Shown in pieces: positions 42,652 through 52,165 of a stretch of DNA of 64,000 nt (position 1 is its first letter; every line of letters begins with the position of its first letter). Under the pieces are notes generated by a model, which ran no database searches, was not told the DNA's origin, and worked only from the letters and a program-made list of their open reading frames with translations. The stretch is taken from assembly GCF_002847305.1 (NCBI RefSeq), contig NZ_CP025408.1:1881001-1945000 (forward strand). Direction: 5' to 3'. The stretch comes from Paracoccus tegillarcae. GTDB taxonomy: Bacteria > Pseudomonadota > Alphaproteobacteria > Rhodobacterales > Rhodobacteraceae. The position numbers were made by a program, and so were the translations under genes.

Positions 42652-44925
42652 TCAGTTGCCGCCCAGAATGCCGTTCAAAGCCTGGCTGAGCGCATCGTCA
42701 CCCTGGCCCTGCGCGGGGGTCGGTGCGGGGTCGCCCGCGCTGACGCTGTTGCCGGGCGTGCGGGGCGCAGTGCCCTGCGGCGCCGGCTGGCGGGGCTGGG
42801 TTTCACCCATCGCCTCTGCCAGTGCTGCTGCCAGCGGATCATTGGTCGCAGCGCCGCTGAGCAGGCTTTGCCCGGCCGCCCCGCCACCTGCGTCAGGCGC
42901 AACAGTGGGCAGCGGCAGTGCCGGCAGCCCGTCATGGATCTGCACCATCACCTCTTGCCAGATCTCGGCGGGCAATCCGCCGCCCGTAACCCCGGTCAGC
43001 GGTGTGTTGTCGTCATAACCCATCCAGACGCCGGTCACGTATTGCTCGGTAAAGCCGATGAACCAGGCATCGCGATAGGACGAGGTGGTGCCGGTCTTGC
43101 CCGCGGCCTCGCGCCCGGGCAATTGTGCACGCTTGCCGGTGCCATTCGTGATGACGTTTTCCATCATGTAGATCAGCTGACCTGCCGCGCGCTGGCTGAT
43201 CACACGTTCACCCATGCCGCCGGCCTGACCCATCAGCGCCTGATCATCGCCGGCGATGCGCAACTCGACCAGGCCATAGGGATGCACCGCGGTGCCGCCG
43301 TTGCGAATGCCGGCATAAGCGCCGGTCATTTCCAGCAAGGTGCTTTCCGAGGCACCCAGCCCCAGAGACGGGCCGTTGGTCATGTTGCTGGCAAAGCCGA
43401 AATCTTCGGCGACCTGGCGCACCAGATCGCGGCCAGCCGATTCCTGCAGGCGGATGGTTGCTGTGTTCAGCGAACTGGACAGCGCCTGCGTCAGCGTCAC
43501 ATTGCCGCGATAGTTGCGGGTATAGTTCTTGGGCGTCCAGGGGCCAGAGCCGCGAATATTGATGGTCAGCGGACCGTCCAGCACGACATCGTCGGGGCGA
43601 TAGCCCAGTTCCAAGGCTGCCGCAAAGACGAAGGGCTTGAAGGACGAACCCGGCTGGCGTTTCGCCTGCGTGGCGCGGTTGAACACGCCGTTCACGACGC
43701 TGTCGCGCCCGCCGATCATGGCCCGCACTGCGCCATCGGCGCTCATGACGACGATGGCGGCTTCGGCCTTGCTGCCCGCCTTGACCTTTTCGTCGATCAC
43801 CGAGGCCATGGCCCGTTCGGCGGCGCGCTGGATGCGCTGATCGAAGGTGGTCTTGATGGTGACGTCTTCGGTCGTCTCGGAGGTCAGGAAGCCGGGACCC
43901 GATTCCATCACCCAATCGGCGAAGTAACCGCCAGCCCGCGCGGCTGCCGCACGGCTCAGCGCTGCCGGGTTGGCCTTGGCATCGGCAAATTGAGCGTCAT
44001 CGATAAAGCCCTGCTCGTGCATCAGGCCCAGAATCACCCCGGCCCGATCCTGCGAGCGTTCAAGGTTCGAGGTCGGCGCGTAATAGCTGGGGGCCTTGAG
44101 CAGACCGGCCAGCATGGCAGCCTCGGCTGCGTTCACATCGCTGGCGGGCTTGTTGAAGTAACGCTGGCTGGCGGCCTCAAAGCCGCGCGCGCCACCGCCC
44201 AGATACGAGCGGTTCATATAGATGTTGAGAACGTCATTCTTGGAATATTTGGCCTCCAGTGCCAGCGAGAAGGGCACCTCTTTGACCTTGCGCCACAGGC
44301 TGCCAACGCGGCAATCGGCCTCGTATGCGGCTTCGTCTTCCCACCGGATCGGGTCGAACGTGTCGCCCAGACAAAGCAGTTTGGCGACCTGCTGCGTGAT
44401 GGTCGAGCCGCCATGCCCTTCAAGCGGGCCACGGCCTTCGGACATGTTGATTCGGATGGCGCTGGCGATGCCGCGCGGGTCGACGCCCAGATGGCTGTAA
44501 AAGCGCTTGTCCTCGGTCGCGATCACGGCCTCTTTCAGGACCGGTGCGATCTTGTCTGCGCTGACGGTGCCAAAGGTTTCGCCGCGCCAGGCAAAGACGC
44601 GTCCATCGCGGTCCAGCATGGTGACCGATCCGCGCGCGCGCGCATCAAACAGTGCCGAGGCCTCGGGCAAACCGCTGTAATAATAAAAGGTTGCAGCGCC
44701 CACGATCAGGGCCATGACAAAGGCAAGGCGCCATGTCGTGCCCCAGATCACCCGCCAGACAAGGCTGACAAAGCCGGTGATGCCGCGGGTTACGACATTG
44801 CCACGCTTTTTCGGCGCAGGCTTGCGCCGCGCCGCTTTCTTGGGCGGTGTCGGGTCCGAAAAGCTGCGCTTTTCAGCAACGGGGCTGCTGCCCGTGCGTT
44901 TGGGTGTGCCGGTCGGTTTTTTCAT
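42652..44925 (-). CDS. Bifunctional penicillin-binding protein 1A-type (transglycosylase/transpeptidase)
   Basis: A 757-residue class A PBP that polymerises and cross-links peptidoglycan. A Lys-rich cytosolic tail (about 1-55) is followed by one membrane span (RLAFVMALIVGAATFYYYSG), the GT51 domain (ATEDKRFYSHLGVDPRG with catalytic Glu, GGSTITQQVAK) and the transpeptidase domain (SSFK in QPGSSFKPF with the active Ser, SSLN as SxN motif, GKTGTTSSYRDAWF as KTG motif). A Pro/Gln/Gly-rich tail of ~90 residues ends the protein. The ATG at 44925 gives a normal N-terminus; the longer frame is not supported. Confidence 0.94.
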   Translation of the reverse strand: MKKPTGTPKRTGSSPVAEKRSFSDPTPPKKAARRKPAPKKRGNVVTRGITGFVSLVWRVIWGTTWRLAFVMALIVGAATFYYYSGLPEASALFDARARGSVTMLDRDGRVFAWRGETFGTVSADKIAPVLKEAVIATEDKRFYSHLGVDPRGIASAIRINMSEGRGPLEGHGGSTITQQVAKLLCLGDTFDPIRWEDEAAYEADCRVGSLWRKVKEVPFSLALEAKYSKNDVLNIYMNRSYLGGGARGFEAASQRYFNKPASDVNAAEAAMLAGLLKAPSYYAPTSNLERSQDRAGVILGLMHEQGFIDDAQFADAKANPAALSRAAAARAGGYFADWVMESGPGFLTSETTEDVTIKTTFDQRIQRAAERAMASVIDEKVKAGSKAEAAIVVMSADGAVRAMIGGRDSVVNGVFNRATQAKRQPGSSFKPFVFAAALELGYRPDDVVLDGPLTINIRGSGPWTPKNYTRNYRGNVTLTQALSSSLNTATIRLQESAGRDLVRQVAEDFGFASNMTNGPSLGLGASESTLLEMTGAYAGIRNGGTAVHPYGLVELRIAGDDQALMGQAGGMGERVISQRAAGQLIYMMENVITNGTGKRAQLPGREAAGKTGTTSSYRDAWFIGFTEQYVTGVWMGYDDNTPLTGVTGGGLPAEIWQEVMVQIHDGLPALPLPTVAPDAGGGAAGQSLLSGAATNDPLAAALAEAMGETQPRQPAPQGTAPRTPGNSVSAGDPAPTPAQGQGDDALSQALNGILGGN

Positions 44926-45193
44926 GCCTGCGTTCCTGCCCGGCCGATTTGTCCGGCCTGATTGCGATGCAGCATACAACAAGAATCGCGCCGAGGGAAT
45001 TGACCCCACCAATGCGTGATCTGCCCGCGAATTGGGCAATCAACCTGAGGGTCGCCTGTTTTTTGATCGCTGCCGGGTTCTGCGCTGCGGCATGGCGCCC
45101 TGCGCTTGTGCAATGCCGCGCCAGATGTCGATCAAGGCAGGGTAAGCGGCCCTCGCTCACGGGGCTGCGGCGGACGAAACAGGTGACAGACAC

Positions 45194-46528
45194 ATGAGAA
45201 AATTCTCCCTTCCCCTAATCGCAGCATTGCTTGCGCTGGCTGGCCCGGCGCTGGCGCAAGATGCCGCCGGGGCCGAAGCGGCAGCCGCCGCCATCAGCCC
45301 CGACGTGGTCTATATCTTCAACACGCTGCTGTTCCTGATCGGCGGCTTTCTGGTCATGTGGATGGCAGCGGGCTTTGCCATGCTGGAGGCCGGGCTGGTC
45401 CGGTCCAAGAACGTGACCACGCAGCTGTTCAAGAACATCTCGCTGTTTTCGATTGCCGGCCTGATGTACTGGCTGGTCGGCTATAACCTGATGTATCCGG
45501 TCGATGGCTGGACCATTCCCGGCGTCGTCGGCCAGTTGTTCTCGCCCAAAGCCATCGACCCTGCAGGCGCGGGAAATGCAGCCGACGGCTATTCCGCGGG
45601 TTCGGATTTCTTCTTTCAGCTGATGTTCTGCGCCACCACCGCCTCGATCGTGTCGGGTACGCTTGCCGAGCGGATCAAGCTGTGGCCGTTCATGATCTTC
45701 ACCGTCATCCTGACCGGATTTATCTATCCCATCGAAGCCAGCTGGGAATGGGGCGCAGGCTGGCTGGATGCGCGCGGGTTCTCCGATTTCGCAGGCTCGA
45801 CGCTGGTGCATGCGACGGGCGGTTTTGCCGCGCTGGCCGGTGCCATCGTTCTGGGTGCACGTCACGGCAAGTACCGGGCCGATGGGCGGATGCAGCCGAT
45901 GCCGGGTTCGAACCTTGCACTGGCGACCCTGGGCACGTTCATCCTGTGGTTGGGCTGGTTCGGGTTTAACGGCGCATCGCAACTGGCATTGGGCAGCGTG
46001 AATGACGCAGCCGATGTGGGCCGCATCTTCGTCAACACCAATATGGCGGCATCCGCCGGTGCAATCGCCGCGATCATCACGACGCAGCTGATGTACGGCA
46101 AGATCGACCTGACCATGGTGCTGAACGGCGCCTTGGCCGGTCTGGTTGCGATCACCGCCGAACCGCTGATGCCCTCGATCCTGGGCGCGGTTCTGATCGG
46201 CGGCGTTGGTGGTGCCATCGCCGTGCTGGTCGTGCCGATGCTGGACCGCTGGAAGATCGACGATGTGGTCGGCGCCATTCCGGTGCATCTGGTCGCGGGT
46301 GTCTGGGGCACGATGATCGTGCCGGCCTCGAACCCCGATGCCAGCTACAGCGTGCAGGCCCTGGGCGTGATCGCCATTGGTGGTTTCGTCTTTATCGTCA
46401 GCTACGCCTTGTGGCTGGTTCTGAAGGCGACGATGGGCATTCGCGTCAGTCAGGAGGCAGAGATCACCGGGCTGGATATCAGCGAAATGGGGATGGAGGC
46501 CTATCCGGACTTCGTCATCGCCAAATAA
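45194..46528 (+). CDS. amtB: Ammonium transporter (Amt family)
   Basis: A 444-residue inner-membrane channel for ammonium. A signal-like N-terminus ending ALA (about residue 21) precedes eleven hydrophobic segments. Landmarks are FFFQLMFCATTASIVSGTLAER, the pore His in STLVHATGGFAALAGA and the second pore His in VHLVAGVWGTM. A GlnK (PII) gene normally precedes amtB in proteobacteria; the 268-bp upstream gap contains none. Ends at a GC hairpin shared with the convergent polyprenyl synthase gene. Confidence 0.95.
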   Translation: MRKFSLPLIAALLALAGPALAQDAAGAEAAAAAISPDVVYIFNTLLFLIGGFLVMWMAAGFAMLEAGLVRSKNVTTQLFKNISLFSIAGLMYWLVGYNLMYPVDGWTIPGVVGQLFSPKAIDPAGAGNAADGYSAGSDFFFQLMFCATTASIVSGTLAERIKLWPFMIFTVILTGFIYPIEASWEWGAGWLDARGFSDFAGSTLVHATGGFAALAGAIVLGARHGKYRADGRMQPMPGSNLALATLGTFILWLGWFGFNGASQLALGSVNDAADVGRIFVNTNMAASAGAIAAIITTQLMYGKIDLTMVLNGALAGLVAITAEPLMPSILGAVLIGGVGGAIAVLVVPMLDRWKIDDVVGAIPVHLVAGVWGTMIVPASNPDASYSVQALGVIAIGGFVFIVSYALWLVLKATMGIRVSQEAEITGLDISEMGMEAYPDFVIAK

Positions 46529-46555
46529 CGCGCAACACAGGCAGAAACCAACGCG

Positions 46556-46587
46556 GCGGGGCGTCCGATGGGGCGCCCCGTCCTTTT
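46556..46587 (+). terminator. amtB terminator
   Basis: GGGGCG / CGCCCC stem (46558-46563 with 46574-46579) followed by GTCCTTTTAAT, between convergent genes. Confidence 0.7.
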
Positions 46588-46605
46588 AATGAGTTTGGGG
46601 ATGGC

Positions 46606-47607
46606 TCAGGCGACGCGGGCGACGACGAAATCGGCCAATTCGTCCAGCAAATCGCGGATCGGATTGGCTGGCAGCGTGGCAAGTGCGGCCTTGGCCCGGC
46701 CGACCCAGTCCAGCGCATCGGCGCGGGCGGCCTGCATCGCGCCATGACGGGCCATGATGGCCAGCGCCTGTTCCAGATCGCCGTCGCGCTGATCACCCGC
46801 TTCGATGGTGCGGGTCCAGAAGGCGCGTTCGGTCGCATCGCCTGCCGCTATCGCCTTGATCACCGGCAGGGTCAGCTTGCGTTCGCGGAAATCATCTCCG
46901 GTATTCTTGCCGATGGTCGCGGTGACGCCGCCGTAATCCAGCAGATCGTCGACAATCTGAAAGGCGATGCCAAGCGCGTCGCCATAATCGAACAGCGCGC
47001 GGACCTGATCCTCGGGCGCGCCGGCGATGACGCCGCCAACCTCGGTCGCGGCGGAAAACAGCGCCGCCGTCTTGCCGCGGACCACCTGCAGATAGATGTC
47101 TTCATCCGTGCGCAGATCCTGCGCTGCGGTTAGTTGCAGCACCTCGCCCTCGGCGATGGTGGCGCTGGCATTGGCCAGAATGTCCAGCACCCTCAGGCTG
47201 CCGGTTTCGGTCATCAACTGAAAGCTGCGGGCGAACAGATAATCGCCGACCAGAACGCTGGATTTGTTGTCCCAAAGCAGGTTGGCGGTGGGCCGGCCGC
47301 GTCTCTGGCGGCTTTCATCGACCACATCATCATGCAGCAGCGTTGCCGTGTGAATGAACTCGACCGTCGCCGCCAGCTTGACGTGATCGTCGCCCTGATA
47401 GCCCAGCATCCGCGCCGCAGACAGCGTCAGCATTGGCCGCAGCCGTTTGCCGCCCGCCTCGACCAGATGTGCCGTTACCTCTGGGATGCGGGGCGCGTGG
47501 CGGCTGGCCATGCGCTGCCGGATCAGGGTGCTGACCTGTTCCAACTCGGGCGCGATTTGCACCGCCAGGCGGTCCAGTGGGGTGGATGCGCTATTGGTCA
47601 TGTTCAT
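46606..47607 (-). CDS. ispB: All-trans polyprenyl diphosphate synthase (octa-/decaprenyl; ubiquinone side chain)
   Basis: A 333-residue trans-prenyltransferase that builds the ubiquinone tail from FPP/GGPP and IPP. Both Asp-rich motifs are intact: LLHDDVVDESRQRRG (first, about residue 97) and FQIVDDLLDYGG (second, about 223), and the GGKRLRPML IPP-binding motif is present. The residues before the first Asp-rich motif (TATL) are small, allowing a long product. Paracoccus makes ubiquinone-10, so a decaprenyl product (DdsA) is likely. I start at 47607 (MNMTNSA); the frame is open further upstream without support. Confidence 0.93.
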   Translation of the reverse strand: MNMTNSASTPLDRLAVQIAPELEQVSTLIRQRMASRHAPRIPEVTAHLVEAGGKRLRPMLTLSAARMLGYQGDDHVKLAATVEFIHTATLLHDDVVDESRQRRGRPTANLLWDNKSSVLVGDYLFARSFQLMTETGSLRVLDILANASATIAEGEVLQLTAAQDLRTDEDIYLQVVRGKTAALFSAATEVGGVIAGAPEDQVRALFDYGDALGIAFQIVDDLLDYGGVTATIGKNTGDDFRERKLTLPVIKAIAAGDATERAFWTRTIEAGDQRDGDLEQALAIMARHGAMQAARADALDWVGRAKAALATLPANPIRDLLDELADFVVARVA

Positions 47608-47683
47608 CGACAGTCCCTTTTTCGTGACATGCAATTGCCACGCCATCGACATCTGCGCAACCGCTGCATATCGTCGCGCCACC

Positions 47684-47893
47684 ATGAAAGAACTGTTCCG
47701 CACCACCGATCCGCTGCGCATGACACGCGCCATCGACCTGTTGGATGATCAGGGCGTGCGCGCCTTTGCCTTTGATCAGCACATGAGTGTGCTCGAGGGA
47801 TCCATCGGGATTTTGCCGCAGCGGCTGATGGTCGCTGACCGTGATCATTTCATTGCCACTGCCATTCTGCGCGATGCCGGGCTGGATGAGTGA
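47684..47893 (+). CDS. DUF2007 family small protein
   Basis: A 69-residue protein with the DUF2007 pattern: MKELFRTTDPLRMTRAIDLLDDQGVRAF, then a VLEGSIGILPQRLMVADRD segment. The family is predicted to be a small ferredoxin-like signalling or binding module, without proven function. Its gene overlaps the methyltransferase gene by eight bases, an arrangement common in Rhodobacterales, and is divergent from the polyprenyl synthase gene. Confidence 0.87.
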   Translation: MKELFRTTDPLRMTRAIDLLDDQGVRAFAFDQHMSVLEGSIGILPQRLMVADRDHFIATAILRDAGLDE

Positions 47894-48629
47894 TCTGACG
47901 CAGGACGGTTTTCTGGATGGCCGGCTTCTGATTGCGCAGCCCGTGCGTGGCTATCGCTCGGGCGCCGATGCGGTGATGCTGGCGGCGGCCTGTTCGGCAG
48001 AGCGCGGGCAATCGGTGCTGGAACTGGGATGCGGCGCGGGTGTTGCGAGCCTGTGTCTGGGCTGGCGGGTGCCGGATCTGCGTCTGACCGGACTGGAGCG
48101 GCAGGCGAATTATGCCGATCTTGCGCGGCAGAACGCACAAGCCAACGGCATCGCGATGCGGGTGATCACGGGCGATCTGGCGGCGATGCCGGCCGAGTTG
48201 CGGGCGGAAAGCTATGACCATGTCATCGCCAATCCGCCCTATTTCCTGAACGGCACCTGTGCATCCGATGACGGGCGGACCGAGGCGCGGCACGAACAGA
48301 CCGCGCTGAGCCTGTGGGTCGATGCGGCGTTGCGGCGGTTGCGTCCTGACGGGCGGGTGACGCTGATCCATCGCGCCGACCGGCTGGATGCAATCCTGGC
48401 CGGTTTGGGCGCGCGGGCGGGTGCAATCGTGGTGCTGCCGATCGCCGCGCGTCCCGGTCGCGAGGCCGGGCGGGTCATTGTCACCGCACGCAAGGGCGCG
48501 CGGACGCCGTTGCGGCTGCTGGCGCCGCTGATCACGCATCAGGCGCCGTCACATCTGCGCGATGGCGAGGACCTGTCGCAGCAATCCGCCGACATTCTGC
48601 GCGCTGGCCGGCGAATCAACCTTGGGTAG
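47886..48629 (+). CDS. tRNA1(Val) (adenine(37)-N6)-methyltransferase-like protein
   Basis: A 247-residue N6-adenine-type methyltransferase of the TrmN6/YfiC group. SAM motif I is VLELGCGAGVASL (about residues 45-57) and the catalytic NPPY is in VIANPPYFLNGT. The N-terminal LIAQPVRGYRSGADAVMLAAA is the group signature. It probably modifies A37 of a tRNA; HemK/RsmC-like alternatives are less likely because of this N-terminus. Translationally coupled to DUF2007. Confidence 0.88.
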   Translation: MSDLTQDGFLDGRLLIAQPVRGYRSGADAVMLAAACSAERGQSVLELGCGAGVASLCLGWRVPDLRLTGLERQANYADLARQNAQANGIAMRVITGDLAAMPAELRAESYDHVIANPPYFLNGTCASDDGRTEARHEQTALSLWVDAALRRLRPDGRVTLIHRADRLDAILAGLGARAGAIVVLPIAARPGREAGRVIVTARKGARTPLRLLAPLITHQAPSHLRDGEDLSQQSADILRAGRRINLG

Positions 48630-48704
48630 TGCGAAAGTTTGATGACAGAATCGGAAATCTGTGCTGCACTAAACCTGTTTCGCGAGACAAATAGGGAGAA
48701 CGAA

Positions 48705-48866
48705 ATGTCGGTTGCTTCTCACGTCGAGGAATTGCGCAAAAAACACAACGTATTGTCCGAGGCGGTTGAAAAAGCTCAGAGAAGTCCCGGAACGGACGAT
48801 CTGGATATCGCCACAATGAAGCGCGAGAAGCTTCGCCTGAAAGAAGAAATCACCCGTCTGTCCTGA
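48705..48866 (+). CDS. YdcH family (DUF465) small protein
   Basis: A 53-residue helical protein: HVEELRKKHNVLSEAVEKAQ and KREKLRLKEEITRL are the two DUF465 helices forming a short hairpin coiled coil. No function is established. AGGGAG lies seven bases before the ATG, fixing the start against a longer frame from 48639. A hairpin terminator follows. Confidence 0.9.
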   Translation: MSVASHVEELRKKHNVLSEAVEKAQRSPGTDDLDIATMKREKLRLKEEITRLS

Positions 48867-48891
48867 CGATCTGTAACACGTTTCAAATGCA

Positions 48892-48925
48892 GAACGGCCC
48901 GCGATCACCGCGGGCCGTTTTCTTG
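48892..48925 (+). terminator. ydcH terminator
   Basis: AACGGCCCGCG / CGCGGGCCGTT stem with a four-to-five-base loop followed by TTCTT, 27 bp after the stop. Confidence 0.88.
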
Positions 48926-48962
48926 AGTATCAGGCATTTTAGCGATCTGTGCCGACGAGTGC

Positions 48963-49688
48963 CTAGCTAAAGAACTGTGCGCCGTTGGCCGAGATCGTCG
49001 AGCCGGTGACAAAGCCTGCATCATCCGCGGCCAGGAATACGACGGCCCGCGCGATCTCTTCGGGTTCGCCAAGGCGGCCGACCGGGATTTGCGGGATGAT
49101 CCGTTCGTTCAGGACCTTTTCGTCGATCGCGCGAACCATTTCGGTGCCAATATAACCCGGCGCAATGGCGTTGACGGTGATGCCTGCGCGCGCGCCCTCT
49201 TGTGCCAGCGCGCGGGTAAAGCCGATATCGCCCGCCTTGGCGGCGGAATAGTTGGCCTGACCGGCTTGGCCCTTTTGACCATTGACAGAACTGATATTGA
49301 CCACGCGGCCGAATTTACGATCGCGCATCCCGCCCCAAACCGAATGGGTCATGTTGAACAATCCGGTCAGATTGGTGTCGATGACCTCTTTCCACTGCTG
49401 GGGCGTCATCTTGTGGAACATCGCATCGCGGGTGATGCCGGCATTGTTGACCAGCACGGCGACGGGCCCCAGTTCCTCTTCGACCTGTTTCACGCCAGCG
49501 GCGCAGCCGTCATAATCCGCCACCGACCACTTATAGGTCTTGATGCCGGTCTCTTCGGTAAAGGCGGTGGCCGCCTCGTCATTGCCGGCGTAGTTCGCGG
49601 CAACGGTATAGCCCGCATCTTTCAGCGCCTTGGAAATTGCGGCGCCAATTCCGCGCGAGCCTCCGGTAACCAGTGCAACTTTCGACAT
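48963..49688 (-). CDS. phaB: Acetoacetyl-CoA reductase
   Basis: A 241-residue short-chain dehydrogenase that reduces acetoacetyl-CoA to (R)-3-hydroxybutyryl-CoA for polyhydroxybutyrate. The cofactor motif TGGSRGIG (about residues 8-15) and catalytic YSAAKAG (Y-x3-K, about 150) are intact, as are SSVNGQKGQAGQANY and the PhaB-type GNDEAATAFTEETGI, favouring NADPH. It follows phaA by 95 bp on the same strand; the intergenic space is short enough for one transcript. No phaC is present here. Confidence 0.94.
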   Translation of the reverse strand: MSKVALVTGGSRGIGAAISKALKDAGYTVAANYAGNDEAATAFTEETGIKTYKWSVADYDGCAAGVKQVEEELGPVAVLVNNAGITRDAMFHKMTPQQWKEVIDTNLTGLFNMTHSVWGGMRDRKFGRVVNISSVNGQKGQAGQANYSAAKAGDIGFTRALAQEGARAGITVNAIAPGYIGTEMVRAIDEKVLNERIIPQIPVGRLGEPEEIARAVVFLAADDAGFVTGSTISANGAQFFS

Positions 49689-49783
49689 GTCTCCCCCTCG
49701 CTTGTCGATTGCGTCGAAATCTTGTTATCCAAGCGGCGCCCTGTGCGCAAGATCATTGCGCACAGGATTTTCCGGCCGGTCGG

Positions 49784-50959
49784 TCAGTCGCGTTCCAGGC
49801 ACAAGGCGACGCCCATGCCTCCGCCGATGCACAGCGTCGCCAGGCCTTTCTTGGCGTCGCGGCGGCCCATCTCGAACAAAAGCGTGTTCAGGATGCGCGC
49901 GCCCGAGGCACCGATCGGATGGCCGATGGCAATCGCACCGCCGTTGACGTTCACGATTTCGGGGTTCCAGCCCATTTCCTTGTTCACCGCCAGCGCCTGC
50001 GCGGCGAAGGCTTCGTTTGCCTCGATCAGATCAAGATCGTCGGCGGTCCAGCCGGCTTTTTCCAGCGCCTTGCGGCTGGCATAGATCGGGCCAACGCCCA
50101 TGATCGCCGGGTCCAGCCCCGCCGTGGCGTAAGAGGCGATCCGCGCCAGCGGCTTCAGCCCGCGCTTGTTTGCCTCTTCCTCGGACATCACCATCACGGC
50201 GGCGGCGCCGTCGTTCAGGCCCGATGCATTGGCGGCCGTCACCGTGCCATCGCGGGTAAAGGCAGGGCGCAGCTTTTGCATCGCCTCCATCGTCGCGCCG
50301 TGGCGGATATATTCATCCTTGTCGACGACAGTGTCGCCTTTACGGGTCTTGACGGTATAGGCGACGATCTCGTCGTCGAACTTGCCGGCCTTTTGCGCAG
50401 CCTCGGCCTTGTTCTGGCTTGAGACGGCGAATTCGTCCTGCGCCTCGCGGCTGATTTGCCATTTTTCGGCGACGTTCTCGGCCGTCTGGCCCATGTGGTA
50501 ATTGTTGAAGGCATCCCACAGGCCGTCACGGATCATCGTGTCGATGGACTGCATGTCGCCCATCTTCTGGCCGGCGCGCAGATAGCTGGCATGCGGCGAC
50601 AGCGACATGCTTTCCTGACCGCCTGCGATGACGATATCCGCATCGCCCATACCGATCTGCTGTGCGGCCAGCGCGATGGCCCGCAGTCCCGAGCCGCAGA
50701 CCTGGTTCAGACCCCAGGCGGCGGCTTCCTTGGGCAATCCGGCGTTGATATGCGCCTGACGCGCCGGGTTCTGGCCCTGAGCGGCGGTCAAGACCTGGCC
50801 CAGGATCGTCTCGCTGACCTCTGCCGGGTCAACGCCCGCGCGCTCGACCACCGCCTTCAGAACGGCCGTGCCCAGATCATGTGCCGGAACATTGGCAAAG
50901 GACCCCATGAAGCTGCCCACGGGGGTGCGGGCAGCGGAAACGATGACAGCTTTCGACAT
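49784..50959 (-). CDS. phaA: Acetyl-CoA C-acetyltransferase (beta-ketothiolase)
   Basis: A 391-residue biosynthetic thiolase that condenses two acetyl-CoA to acetoacetyl-CoA. The nucleophile is C88 in [12 protein letters not shown]; the catalytic His is in [17 protein letters not shown] and the second Cys in [15 protein letters not shown]. Length matches PhaA exactly. It is the first gene of phaAB, with a palindrome flanked by direct repeats about 20-50 bp upstream. Confidence 0.95.
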   Translation of the reverse strand: MSKAVIVSAARTPVGSFMGSFANVPAHDLGTAVLKAVVERAGVDPAEVSETILGQVLTAAQGQNPARQAHINAGLPKEAAAWGLNQVCGSGLRAIALAAQQIGMGDADIVIAGGQESMSLSPHASYLRAGQKMGDMQSIDTMIRDGLWDAFNNYHMGQTAENVAEKWQISREAQDEFAVSSQNKAEAAQKAGKFDDEIVAYTVKTRKGDTVVDKDEYIRHGATMEAMQKLRPAFTRDGTVTAANASGLNDGAAAVMVMSEEEANKRGLKPLARIASYATAGLDPAIMGVGPIYASRKALEKAGWTADDLDLIEANEAFAAQALAVNKEMGWNPEIVNVNGGAIAIGHPIGASGARILNTLLFEMGRRDAKKGLATLCIGGGMGVALCLERD

Positions 50960-50979
50960 GTGAGGTTCCTTGTTCTATC

Positions 50980-51011
50980 CATTCGTGCCAGCCCCCGGCT
51001 GGCATTCGTGC
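50980..51011. promoter_or_regulatory. Palindrome with flanking direct repeats upstream of phaA
   Basis: GCCAGC-CCCCG-GCTGGC (50987-51003) is flanked by two copies of CATTCGTGC (50980 and 51003), overlapping its arms. Lying 20-50 bp before the phaA ATG, it is well placed for an operator or a leader hairpin. The regulator is unknown; PhaR is a possible binder but the match is not diagnostic. Confidence 0.4.
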
Positions 51012-51250
51012 ATAGGATGCGGGTTCGCGACGTGGCGTCAAGAGCAGCAGGGTTCCTGATTTCAGCGGACAGGTCGAATATCGTGCGGCGGTTGGCCAAT
51101 AATGGCCGGGTGCCGCCCACGAAGCCGCGACAAATGATCCCGGTTCGGCGGCTTGCGGCGGCGTCTTTGGGCGCTGCGGGCGTCCGGCGCCTACGCCCCC
51201 GTCATCACGCCCGGTTGGCGAGGGTCATTCAGCAGGCCATTCTGTTAACG

Positions 51251-52069
51251 TTACTGCTGCGCCTTTGCCGGAGGGCTTTTCCACGGCGGCGCGATGGTCG
51301 GCGCGCCGAAATAATAGCCCTGAAGGCAGTCGATGCCGATGTCGATCAGGAAGGCTGCGTCGTCAGCGGTCTCGACCTGCTCTGCCACGGTGAACATGTC
51401 GAAATGCGTGGCGATTGATTGCAGCGCACGCGTAAGGACCTGATTGTCGGGATGGCTGGATATTTCGCGGACGAACTGGCCGTCGATCTTGATCATGTCA
51501 AAGCAGAAATCGCGCAGATAGCGGAACGAGGTGTAACCCGCACCAAAATCGTCCAATGCCAGGCTGACGCCCATGTTCTGCACTTCGCGCATGAAATGGC
51601 TGACGTCGTCTGGCAACTCCATCGCCGAACTTTCGGTGATCTCCAATATCAGGCGTTCGGCAACGTCGGGCGCGTCGGACAGGCCCGCGCGGAGAATATG
51701 GATCCAGTTCGGATAGCCGATCGAGCGCGCCGACATATTGATCGACAGGCGCAGGGACGGATCTTCGGTCAGTGCCGTCAGGCCCAGTTGCAACGACAAA
51801 CAGTCGATCTGCCGCCCCAGTTCGGTGGTTTCGGCAATCGGCATGAAGTCCTCGAGCGGTACGATCCGCCCCGAATCATCGACGATTCGGATCAGCCCTT
51901 CGTAAAAGGCAGGTTTGCCCGTTCGTTTCGATTGCACCACCGGCTGATAGGCCAGAAGGGCGTTGCCCTTGGCCACGGCTGCCTGCACAGCCGGAATGGT
52001 GATCCGGCTTTGTCGATTGATGGCGAAATCCAGCGGCGAACCGGATTTCGACGAATTGCCCCCGCTCAC
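51251..52069 (-). CDS. EAL-domain protein (probable c-di-GMP phosphodiesterase)
   Basis: A 272-residue stand-alone EAL domain without sensor or GGDEF part. The signature appears as YEGLIRI (EGL for EAL), and the metal/catalytic residues are largely present: SINMSARS (Asn), LEITESS (Glu), LALDDFGAGYTSF (DD), MIKIDGQF (Lys) and VAEQVET (Glu), with QGYYFGAP at the end. These suggest an active hydrolase of c-di-GMP, although AEQVE replaces the usual AEGVE. It is a single gene that could affect motility or biofilm state. Confidence 0.9.
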   Translation of the reverse strand: MSGGNSSKSGSPLDFAINRQSRITIPAVQAAVAKGNALLAYQPVVQSKRTGKPAFYEGLIRIVDDSGRIVPLEDFMPIAETTELGRQIDCLSLQLGLTALTEDPSLRLSINMSARSIGYPNWIHILRAGLSDAPDVAERLILEITESSAMELPDDVSHFMREVQNMGVSLALDDFGAGYTSFRYLRDFCFDMIKIDGQFVREISSHPDNQVLTRALQSIATHFDMFTVAEQVETADDAAFLIDIGIDCLQGYYFGAPTIAPPWKSPPAKAQQ

Positions 52070-52165
52070 GTCTTGGCCTCCTGTGTCTGCGTCGTTGCAC
52101 TATTCGCATATTGTTCTAATTTCCGGTGAATCACTCATGCTTTGTCGAAAACAGGTTAATCCGTG

